From Blumeriella jaapii (taxonomy: Eukaryota; Ascomycota; Leotiomycetes; Helotiales; Drepanopezizaceae), in the NCBI GenBank assembly GCA_009599575.1, contig VWND01000005.1, forward strand, positions 186,001-250,000: DNA of 64,000 bases. The letters run 5' to 3'. Positions 22,488 through 32,324 of the stretch are shown here, in pieces; position 1 is the first letter of the stretch; the number at the start of each line of letters is the position of its first letter. Both the position numbers and the translations under genes were made by a program. The notes beneath the pieces were generated by a model. That model did not search any database, was not told where the DNA came from, and worked only from the letters and a program-made list of their open reading frames with translations.

Positions 22488-23615
22488 TACCTTAGAGGAG
22501 AATGCTGGGTTTCTATAAACCGTGTAACAACCGTATAGTGAAAATAAACCGTTGGCAGGTATCAATGATCACAGCTCGGTTTATAATTTTTAAACCGTGT
22601 AGAAATTTTAAACCGTGTAGAAACCGTGTAGAAACCGTTTAGAACGCATTTTATTAAAACAGCTAGCAGGGGGCTGCATACAGCTAGTAGGGGGGTGCAT
22701 GAAGCTAGTAAGGGGTAAAAGCAGAGGGTAAACGCTAGTATATATTTGTGGCGGTGCGCGATTTATTTCGTTTTATATACTATTACTAATCGGGACTAGG
22801 CTTTATTTCCGTCCACTTTCACTTTGCGCCTGTCGCTCCCGCCCTTTTGCGCCTGTCACCCCCCGCCCTTCTGCGCCTGTCACCCCCGCCCTTCTGCGCC
22901 TGTCACCCCCGCCCTTCTGCGCCTGTCACCCCCGCTCTTCTGCGCTTGTCGCCTTTTCTGCGCCTGTCGTTATAACCGATTGAAAAACTTAATAATTGTA
23001 AATTTAATAATTAGTATAATATCTCAAATGAATAGCAGGTTATTTTCAACTTACTCGAGTTACAAAAACATATCGTGTAACGAACGATACGTAAGCTGGA
23101 AAACAAATAGCGAACGTACAAAAATACTATAAGTTAGCGAAAAACGTTATTGAAAGAAAAAGAAAATACTTGATTAACGCCGCCGAATTGACAAACTATT
23201 AGTTTTATCAAAAAAGTTTGTATAAAATAAGTACGAAGTTGAAACGTTGTAATAATTGTGTATTGTATTGCGATAGAGTTTGGTCGTTAGCTATCGGAAG
23301 TAAAAAAAAAACTTAAATATTTAAGTTTGCAGTTTAGCGTAGACTTAGCGCAGCTACGCTATCACGTGTATTCACGTGATTTTTAGGCCTTATTTATATG
23401 GGTCTTTTGCCTTAGGCATATGAAAAGTATGTGGGGCTGTGGGGCCTGGGTGGAGCTTTGGTAGTATATGCCTCAGGCATGTAATAAAGCATGTTTCAAA
23501 CCTTCGCTAAACGTATTCTACACGGTTTAAAAATCCTACACGATTACTACACGGTTTAAAAATATTAAACCGTTTCTATACGATTTATGCAAACCCAGCG
23601 TGTTCCGGTAAGGTA
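22488..23615. mobile_element. 1.1-kb inverted-repeat element, non-autonomous
   Basis: Both ends carry the same sequence in opposite orientation: TACCTTA..GGA..A.GCTGGGTTT..ATAAA.CG, about 37 bp. Inside each end is a set of AAACCGTGTAGAAA-type subterminal repeats (22514-22645, and inverted at 23517-23585). It sits in a TACC/TACT microsatellite, pieces of which remain on both sides (22450-22487 and 23616-23650). No ORF longer than about 100 codons exists, and much of the interior is AT-rich. This is the structure of a MITE-like or deleted DNA transposon. A target-site duplication cannot be separated from the flanking microsatellite. Confidence 0.65.
22826..22972. repeat. 23-bp GC-rich minisatellite inside the inverted-repeat element
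   Basis: About six tandem copies of GCGCCTGTCACCCCCGCCC followed by TTCT. The first and last copies are divergent. It forms a GC-rich island in an AT-rich element. Confidence 0.88.
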
Positions 23616-23674
23616 CTTACTTACCTACCTATACCTACCTACCTACTTACAAACCAGGCGTACAAGCATACAAG

Positions 23675-23712
23675 CATACATACATACATACATACATACA
23701 CACACACATACA
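23675..23712. repeat. CATA tetranucleotide repeat
   Basis: Tandem CATA units ending in CA dinucleotides, just outside the inverted-repeat element. Confidence 0.85.
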
Positions 23713-23827
23713 TCTATCCGTACGGGGCAAGAGTCGGCATTGTTATTGTTACCATTTGGCTGACAGGGCTTTGTATGCACTGCGTTTGCTAGGTAGCGAT
23801 AATGGAATTCGAGGGAAGGAAGGGGTG

Positions 23828-23852
23828 GTGTGTGTGTGTGTGTGTGTGTGTG
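23828..23852. repeat. GT dinucleotide repeat
   Basis: About 12 GT units. Confidence 0.9.
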
Positions 23853-23977
23853 CCCGGTGGGTGGGACGTCGTCGTGTTGTGTTCGTGATGGGAAATGGTT
23901 GTAGTTCGTACAAACGAACGATTTTTAAAAACATACAAGGCAAAGAAATCCGCCTAGCTGCCAGCGGGGGTGGGGGT

Positions 23978-24019
<42 letters not shown>
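23978..24019. repeat. 42-bp poly-G tract
   Basis: An uninterrupted G run preceded by two GGGGGT units. A shorter G run lies at 24418-24435. Confidence 0.95.
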
Positions 24020-24020
<1 letters not shown>

Positions 24021-24742
24021 GTGGCTGTCCTTTTTGGGGGATTCTTCGTTTCGTTTAACGTTCTTGTTTGCTATCCTGTTACGTGCAACCTACCGATCTT
24101 CCCTTTTATTGAAGGGTGGGGGGGGGAGGGGGCGCTTTCTAAGGCACAAGGACCAACCTTCTGGGTGCTAGACATTCCTTCCTCCCTTCCTTTCTTATTA
24201 TTTATAAAAACATACAAACACCCCTCTATGCGTCCTGAAACCTCTCCTGCTTTTCTGAGGGAAGGGGGTTTTCCCTCTTTCGTCAAGGGTTTTGGCTTTT
24301 CAAGTGGAAGCGTGAAAGGCACGAAGTTCCTATTATACTGTCGAAGTAGATTGATTGTTCAAGGCGTGGTTGCCTTCGCGAATCAGGGAAATAAGAAATG
24401 TTATTTCTTTGGGGAGAGGGGGGGGGGGGGGGGGGAAGAGGGGAAGGATAGTTATGATAATAAGAATGGGTTTGTGTAACATCTGGAAAGGCACAACTAC
24501 AGTACCTCAAGCCTCCCCCGTAGGACATTGGAGACGTACTAAGCTTGGGGGGGGGTTTTTAGTACAACGGTAAGCTTTTTTTCGCAAAGACAGTTAGGTG
24601 GAAGGAACTTTTTGGTGATAGGCCAGCTATTTGAGCCTTTTTCTGCAAGCGGAGTGATTTTCCGTTGTGTTTGTAAATTTACTTGGATGATTTCAAAAAA
24701 TGCAAGATAAGTACCTAGGTGTGTCACAGCAATAGAAGGGGG

Positions 24743-24743
24743 G

Positions 24744-24797
<54 letters not shown>

Positions 24798-24974
24798 TTG
24801 ATTAACGTCCAGCGGAGTGCAGCCATTATTAGGCTGCCTTCCTAGGACCCCCCGAGGGGTACGGAGACGTGCTAAGCTAAGGATTGATATACAAAAAATT
24901 GTACGACCCCGAAAGCAGTTCGTATTTGGTACAGCCACTGCTGCTGTCGACTACGCCCTTCGCCGCCTTTGCAC
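24743..24974 (-). mobile_element. SINE-like retroposon, copy 1, with (CTA)n tail
   Basis: Read on the minus strand, a body of about 175 bp begins GCAAAGGCGGCGAAGGGCG and ends GCTGGACGTTAATCAATA. It is followed by a tail of about 18 CTA units (TAG on the plus strand, 24745-24797). The element is flanked by the direct repeat TAGAAGGGGG at 24733-24742 and 24975-24984, a likely target-site duplication. Copy 2 at 26187-26385 shares the body, the tail and the same 5' end. A motif resembling a Pol III A box (GGCGTAGTCGAC) lies near the 5' end and a weak B-box-like GGGGTCGTAC about 50 bp on. A 5'-truncated LINE 3' end is the alternative. Confidence 0.7.
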
Positions 24975-24984
24975 TAGAAGGGGG

Positions 24985-26183
24985 TGCGAGATGGACAGCG
25001 CACCAAACACAGCGGTGTGAATTAACATCTTGCTGTGCGACAAGGTGTCAAAAGAATCAAAACCACGATCCAAGAAAAGCGTTCTTAATACGCTTATCCC
25101 GGGGTTTGGATTCCGTGGTATTTCAGCTTTTTTGTAAATTTCGAAAGCGTTGATTTTCTGTAACGGTTCGGTCTTTTCTGCTCGCGTATCGTATGGGTGT
25201 CACCTGATCATCGCTTATGCGTAGGTATGCATCGTGACCTAGCCTCGCTTAGTCCCCTGGTGGGTCTCCCCATCAACTGCGGAGACCATTTATTGTACAG
25301 TATGTATACAAGGCTTCTTCCCTTCAGCAACCTCTATCTTCTGTAGTTGTTGATATTCTACGTTATAGAACCGAAGTCCTGGCTCCTATCACGCTACGTG
25401 ACCCCAGCGATCCTACTTAACCGATCTTAGCCTTCGTCTGGTTAGATCGTCATATTCTTAAAACTCCGAAAATTAAAGACGCCGAGTTGTGTCGCAAACG
25501 TCTTTTTATCTACGCCGATATAGCTGCTCACAGCTATCCGGCGTATTTGTTCCACCGACTCTTTTTTTTTTCGTTAAATCTGCGGTCGAGTCGGTTGTGT
25601 TCGGTAAATGTAAAGGTGTAGGCCGCGTTGAGTGTAGACGCGAGCACGTTAGGTAGTACAGTGTAATATCTGATCGAGCCTGACCTCGACCATTGCGCTT
25701 TTTTGGCCGGTTTAGCCTATTGAGCCTGGTGGTAAAGCATCAAGCTACCAGTCCCTGACAGTAAAGCCGTTATTCCAAAGCGCTGTACCGGATTTCCAAT
25801 GCGCTGTACCGGATTTCCGATAATCGAGCTGTCCTTTTTGGATTTCCGCCTTTTTTCAAATACAATGCTTCGGAGATTCTCAACAAGTATGCTTTCGTTA
25901 GATCAATCGTAGTTTTATGCGTAGTCGTAAAAATGGCCCGGATTGCTGGTATAAAAAACTCTTCTCGAAGTCGCCAGGCCACATTTACTTGCTTAATTTT
26001 GGCTTTCCAGACTTTTCAAATACAACCACTTTTTTCTGCCGTGGGAAAAGAGATGGTTGTTACCGAAAAGCTGAAGGTTCGTAGCAGGCATCGCGTACAG
26101 GTATTGAGTCGAGCCCGCGAGGTCGTCGTCGTCGACGGCCTCGCACCCAGAGGGCGGTTTCTCTTTTGGAGAGGATAGCTAGG

Positions 26184-26186
<3 letters not shown>
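24985..26186. other. AT-rich intergenic, no gene seen
   Basis: Between the two SINE-like copies. It contains a short direct repeat of GCGCTGTACCGGATTTCC at about 25780-25797 and 25801-25818. The ORF at 25933-26178 has no recognisable features and no neighbours to support it. Confidence 0.5.
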
Positions 26187-26217
<31 letters not shown>

Positions 26218-26385
26218 TTGATTAACGTCTAGCGGAGTGCAGCCGAAAGGCTGCCATCCTAGGACCTCCCAGGGGGTACTGAGACGTGCTAAGCTAAGGA
26301 ATTAAATACAAAGTACGACCCCGAAAGCAATTCGTGTTGGTACAGCCACTGCTGCTGTCGACTACGCCCTTCGCCGCCTTTTGCG
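26187..26385 (-). mobile_element. SINE-like retroposon, copy 2
   Basis: The body matches copy 1 (24798-24974) over about 170 bp with scattered substitutions and small indels: shared GACTACGCCCTTCGCCGCC, GAGACGTGCTAAGCTAAGG and GATTAACGTC blocks. Its tail has about 10 units. Homology stops at the same point as in copy 1, which argues for a defined 5' end rather than random truncation. Only a weak GATG direct repeat flanks it. Confidence 0.7.
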
Positions 26386-29300
26386 ATGGTCCGTCAGTGA
26401 GATGTATGAGCGTAAAGCTCAGAGAGAAGCCCGAGGAGTGTGCATACGGCACCGATCAAAAGGTATGATCTGTCGGTTGCGTGGATACGCACAGTGGTAT
26501 GGCCAGTAGGCCGAAAGCTAGGATGAGGGGTACTTGAAAAGTATGTTTATTGTTTGGTGGTCGATAGACTATTTTTAGCGACGTCAAGAGGGTCAAGGCT
26601 TTGTTCTTGTAATTGACGAATGTATTTCTTGCAATAGGTGTAAGATTACCATGCATTCGCATTTTTGTCAGGCGCGGAATTAGACCCGAGATTTTGCACA
26701 TTCCCATTTATGGGTGGATTGATTAGAAGGATAAAAATAAATGCGTTGTAAGGCAGATCGGAACATCTACCGGGACATCTGCGGAATGCAACAAAATCAA
26801 ATGAACATTAGAGGTCGATCGATACACTTGCGGTGGATGCGAAACCAGGATGTAACACTTTTGTAATCGAGCATTGTAGAACGCTCGACACACCCTTCCA
26901 TGTACAGGAAAGATAGATTTTTTTTATCATGGAGCGACTACTAATTCCAGTTATCGTTACCTGCAGCAGCGCCAACAGATCCATATACAGATACCGAGCA
27001 TACACGTAGGCTAGAATAGTTAGACTATGCTTCACCTGAAGCCCTCGTTTCTAATGGATTTGTTTCGCCTGCTTGGCATGAAAGTTAAGGTTTTGTGTAT
27101 GTAGCAGCCCCCGCAATCCCGTTGCGAAACCAGCTTGCAGCTGTTCTATCAAAGACACTCCAGGAAGCCAAGCTTGCCAGCCTGTGCAGGCGTCTACGTT
27201 AATCTTGGACTACAACACAGCTCCAATAATCTCTAAAAATAAGTATAGCTTAAGCTGATCTGCACTTTGTTTACACACCGCTGAGGATCGATCAGTGTCT
27301 CGAGGAGCAAGGTTCAGCGAACTAGGTACTCACCTATTTACTGTACGTTAAATTCAAAAGTCAGGTATGTCAGGACCAGGATTGCCAATAATTTCCCAAG
27401 TGCCAGATATCTTAAGCTAAAATCAACTTGTATGACAAAGGGTGCGACCGATCACCAGACTGACCTAGTAGGGCAATCATCATCGCACCACAGCCTCCAA
27501 ACAGGCATCCCGCGCAGCGCAGACAGAAGATGGCGCGAGTCATTCTGAGGTGCAAATCTGGGGTTCTTACTCGCCCTAGTCTTCTAGCTTCATCGAGATT
27601 AAGTGTGGATCTTGAGGCTTGTTCGGTTTTGAGTCTTGAAAGCTGTGCAGACACTTTGCGAGGCGTCGCTGAGTAAAAATCCGACGAGAAGAGTTCCATC
27701 TATCATTGTCAAGCCTGAACCACATGCTGACGTTGGTGTTTTCTCAAACCCGTCTGGTCATGATCAATCTGTGACCAGATCTGAGCTCGCTAACGACCCC
27801 TGACTTCGCATCGCAAGTCAGAGTCTCGCTTAGCCGTTACGGGGCGGGCTATCATCTATCTATCTCTGTTGATCTCCACGTCTCTTTGGTGGAGAGCTCC
27901 ATGACCGCTATGAAGCTCGTTCGTCTAATCGCCTGGGCTTCAAAACCACTTCTTCTTGGGCTTCCTGGGGGCCCGCTCATCGAATCCACCCGTTCATTCG
28001 AAGTGTCTAGCGCCCCGGCTATTGCTTAAGCATTGGGGGTAGGTTATTTCTGCACGTTTTTATGCTATTGAGATATCCTCGATGCGCCTACTTTCAAATC
28101 ATAGAATGCCCAACTCGATCTTGCACGTACGTACTACAATTCTCTAAGGGTTTCATCGACGAGGATCCCCCCCAGATCTTCCCGCTGCGCTCCCTTCCGC
28201 AGGTACGGGTCAATGTGTCTGGCGCTAGGTGCATCAAACGCAGGGATCGATTCAACTTAATGAGCAGCCACGTCCAGAGATACTGTTTTGCGGAAAGGTG
28301 CTCTTAGGTGATCATATGGGGATCTCTTCTTTACGCCTTCTACCTTCGGTACTCGTGGATTTCATGAATTTGTTTGAAGACACGTTGTCACGGACTTGTG
28401 ATCGTGACTCTACAACCGTCGGGTTCCCCAAGTAATCTCGATTAAGAGCCGACTTGTAAATTTAATACTACGCGCAGGTCATTCATCATACGATAAGTCA
28501 TCAAGTGATTGAAAATCAAGATCGAGGATATTGGAGAGGTGTCGATCGTCTATTGACTTAATTACGGGCCGCCTGATGACGCCTCTTACAGTAGAATTAA
28601 GGAAATAACCTTACTTTCGGGAAATACAAAACAAGCCCAGTGCCAATGGTGAGGCGTTAAATTTGCCAAAATCTTGCCAAGAGCTCTCACAACTAAAGAT
28701 AGACAGTGTGGAGTGTTGCAACGCACAATGGTTTATCCTGCTGGTCTTGGAGGCCGCGCACTTGCCAGCCCGCCAAGTGCCCAGGAATGTTTTGACGCAC
28801 TACAGGAAAGAGGATTGTTCTATTCAGATCGACTCAGATATCTGATCTTGAGAAGTGGACATTAATCGCCGTTGTTACCTCCGCTATTCGCCAAGACTCC
28901 GGCGCCTCAGAAACTCGATGTCAATCCGTCTACGGCTCAATATAAACCAAACAATCGGCGATGCAAGCTGTCAAAACGGTGAAGCGATTGGTTTCTCAAA
29001 TCATCAATTACAAACGATATCATGTCTACCGAAGACAATCTCGCAGCGCTTCTTAAGGCTCTTGGTACACGCCGGAAGGTATCGAGTCTTCCCATCCAAA
29101 CCCCCTGGTCTCCGTGAACCGGTGGTACGTAAATATGCTATCACAGCCACTAATTTGTATTTGAAGATCTAAAGATATCGCGGAAAATGCCTAGAGTCCA
29201 AGCGTAAACCTTCAAGAGTGGAATTTACAAGATCATGGGCTGTACATGCGGGGAGCAAAATACCCAACAGCACCGGGGGGTGACTGTTGCGGCGCCGTGT

Positions 29301-30158
29301 TTAGTGTCGGACCTCTGGTGATGAAGTTCAAGGTCGGAGACAGAGGTAGGTGGTATTACTGAGACAAGTGTAGAAAACTCGTCGGGCTTACGGCCTTCTT
29401 GGTATAACATCACAGGATCATTTACGAAGGCGAAATCGACCACGGCACTTGACAGACGATCACTATCCTTGGAGAAATCGCGATCGCGAAAATCCTGGAG
29501 TCGATGTGCTTCCAGGAATGCTCGGTGTTTCATATAGCTGTTTCCCTTGCCGCCGTTTCACTCTTCGGCTGTCTCGATTTTCATCAGGCCAATGGGAATT
29601 ACAACACCACAACGCTCCGAGTTTCTCGTGTGGGGGAGGTGTGTTCTCAGTTGGGTGCGCCACTATTCAGATTACAAAATATCTGGGCTCTGCTGCGTCT
29701 ACGGTATTTGCAACAACGAGTCTATTTTTAAAACACTTCCAAGAACTTGGGAGAGTCTCGGAAACATTCACAGCTCTCTGCCTATTTGGCTGCAATATCA
29801 ACCCGTCTTTCATTAAGTTAAAATCAGTATTAGATTAATATTAATATCAAAGATAATGTAACACACAAAGTCATGAAGAGAAAAACAGACGACGTCTCAA
29901 GAGTCGATAGTATCTCGGTTTGTCGTCTTCCGCGATACCATGGTTTATACAAATAAGCGTCACCCTCCGCTTCTGCAATTGAGTTCATTCCATATCCATC
30001 TTCAATCTCCTGTGGAGATAGCATCCTGCATCCTCTTTTCATGTGAGCGCCTGGTTCTGCTATAGTCTAACTACTTGCCGAGCAAAGTCTATTTTTCAAC
30101 AACATCTTTTCAACTTGAATATCCGACGGATTACTTGTGTGATTATCAGATCTACAAT
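26386..30158. other. intergenic, no supportable gene
   Basis: About 3.8 kb of moderately AT-rich sequence. ORFs of 60-130 codons occur on both strands (for example minus 27412-27699 and plus 29449-29838), but none has family motifs or a convincing splice model. The final few hundred bases are the 5' flank of the pectate lyase gene. Confidence 0.5.
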
Positions 30159-31688
30159 ATGAAGTTTTGCACAGTCCAGATTGCCGCGCTGGCATTGGCC
30201 TTTGGGGCATCCGCAGCTCCATCGCTCGCTCGTCGTGCGGAAGACCTTGATATCAGATCCGGCCCAGATGATAACTCGGTAATTCGTGCCGCTGTTACTC
30301 TTGAAGCACGGAGAATACCTAGCTTGGTAAAAAGAGAAGATAGCGACGATGCAAGCGGCAACAAAGGTTCAGCGGAAAACGAAAGCAACGATGGCGAGGG
30401 CGACGACGACCGCAAAAAGCCTTCGGATAAAAAGCCCTCAGATGAGAAACCCTCAGATGAAAAGCCTTCGGACAAAAAGCCCTCAGATGAGAAGCCCTCG
30501 GACGAAAAGCCTTCGGACAAAAAGCCCTCAGATGAGAAACCATCCGATGAGAAGCCTTCGGATGAGAAGCCCTCGGACGAAAAGCCTTCGGACAAAAAGC
30601 CCTCAGATGAGAAACCATCAGATGAGAAGCCTTCGGATAAGAAGCCCTCAGATGAGAAGCCCTCAGATGAAAAGCCCTCAGATGAAAAGCCCACAGATGA
30701 GCAGCCCGGGAAATACGGACCAAGACCAATTGACGGCGGTGGCAGCGGAGGAGGCGGACAAGGAGAATGCGACGAAGACGGCGATGGCGGCGATAAGAAC
30801 CCCGGTCAGCCTGGCGGTGGCTATCCCGCAGACCCTCAGCCTGAGAAACCTGAAATTGGCTATCCCGCTGACCCTCAGCCTGAGAAACCTGACGTTGGCT
30901 ATCCCGCTGACCCTCAACCTGAGCAACCCAAAACTACAGTTCCGCCCTCCGGAGGGTATCCAGCACGCCCAGGAGGTGTCCCAGACGCTCATGGAACAAC
31001 TCCCCTCGCTGCAACTCAGACCATTGCTCCGGGAGAAACTTTCGATGGTGGCATGGCTATGTTCGATCGCGGCGTCCCGTGTACTGGGCAGGTCGAAGGC
31101 GGGAGTGCCGACGCCGTGTTCTTGATCCAAGCCGGCGGAACATTGTCCAACGTCATCATTGGGCCCAACCAACTCGAGGGTGTCCACTGCGAGGGTGCCT
31201 GCAGTCTTATAGGCGTCTGGTGGACGGCGGTCTGCGAAGATGCTTTCACTATCAAGGTTCAAGCTGAGAACGAGGTTACCACGATTACCGGTGGCGGTGC
31301 TTTTGGGGCTGCGGATAAAATCCTGCAACACAACGGTGCTGGAACTCTCCAAGTGACCGACTTTACGGCGGGCGGTTTCCAAACATTTTGGCGAGCTTGC
31401 GGCAATTGCAAAGTTTCCCATCACCGTCACGTTGTGATTAGCGGTCTTAATGCTGTAGATGGAGACACGATCTGTGGTCTCAACACAAACGTAAGCGTGC
31501 CAAATTCTTGGGCATCAATCACATACACTGACTGACCTTTTGAACAGTTTGGAGACACATGTGTTATTTCGAACTCAGAAGTGTCCAGTATCAAGGAAAC
31601 ATGCAAGCTCTTCGAGGGTGTCGAGAAAGGTAGCGAGCCTAACTTAATTGGCTCTGGGCCCGATGGTGTCAACTGCATCGTCGAATAG
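30159..31688 (+). CDS. modular PL3 pectate lyase with charged repeat linker
   Basis: Exons 30159-31490 and 31548-31688 around a 57-bp intron (GTAAGC...ACAG) give 490 residues. Residues 1-18 are a signal peptide (MKFCTVQIAALALAFGASA). Two dibasic sites (ARR, VKR) suggest Kex2-type processing. Residues about 84-182 are some 19 copies of a five-residue unit, KPSD plus E or K. A Gly/Asp-rich stretch and three copies of a 13-residue GYPADPQPEKPE-like unit follow. From about residue 281 comes the catalytic module, with TFDGGMAMFDRG, NVIIGPNQLEGVHCEG, GVWWTAVCEDAFTIK, ADKILQHNG and RACGNC, the block order of polysaccharide lyase family 3. PL3 enzymes cleave de-esterified polygalacturonate by beta-elimination and need calcium. 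Most fungal PL3 proteins are a bare catalytic domain of about 230-260 residues, so the long N-terminal extension is unusual. Confidence 0.92.
30412..30705 (+). repeat. 15-bp coding repeat (KPSD-E/K) in the pectate lyase
   Basis: About 19 in-frame copies of a 15-bp unit with higher-order blocks. A second repeat of about 39 bp occupies 30820-30935. Both keep frame. Confidence 0.9.
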
Positions 31689-32324
31689 ATCGATTAGCGA
31701 CACCTCGGACACTAATGGCTGCTCTGCCGGCACGAGCAATGGCCCGTCTCTCCAGGTGTTGTTTTCTTGTATAGCAAATGAATGCTGGTCGCCATAATTT
31801 AAAGTTCATGTAACAATTAGCTTATCATATATAAATTTGTTAAACTTCTGTTGTTGACTATCATAACAAATAAGCGAATCGTGCACGTACAATTTTTTTT
31901 GCCAGTCGTGAAGCAAGCCAGACTTTCTGAATACTCAAATCTTACATTGGATATTACCCACATCTGTAGTGATCAGGTGCAAGTGTACTTACAAGTATCC
32001 CGGTTCGCAGTGTCAGAATACATGCTCAACATCTTGCAGAACTCGGTCGAAGATCCGAGGCAAAGGAGTTTCTAGGATTTTGGTATCAGGAGATATCCAT
32101 TACCGCGTGTCCATCGCGGCCGGACAATCATTACAGAATTCTATCCGATGTTGTCTCCCGGACTTGCCGAAAATCGAAAATAATATCTTTGGTGTGAAGG
32201 CAATATCTCTATCTAAAGCCGAGAGCCGCATCATAGTCATGTGATTGAGCACAACCGCGACACCTTCATGCAAGGCTGATCTTTCCCAGGTCCCAGCCTC
32301 GTTCAACCCAACACCACCAGTACA
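31689..32324. other. intergenic, no gene seen
   Basis: The 3' flank of the pectate lyase and the 5' flank of the Pol I factor. AT-rich at 31790-31900. No coding evidence. Confidence 0.6.

Noticed and set aside
22440..22490. telomeric repeat
   Set aside because: The TACC/TACT units are irregular, lie inside the window and are not the fungal TTAGGG repeat.
25680..25830. tRNA or tRNA-derived sequence
   Set aside because: I could not find a consistent cloverleaf or a GGTTCGA-type B box.
27412..27699. 95-codon minus-strand ORF with a hydrophobic segment
   Set aside because: It is isolated in a repeat-rich region, with no signal peptide or homology that I can see.
30152..30694. minus-strand Gly/Phe/Ser repeat ORF
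   Set aside because: It is the antisense of the KPSD repeat in the pectate lyase.
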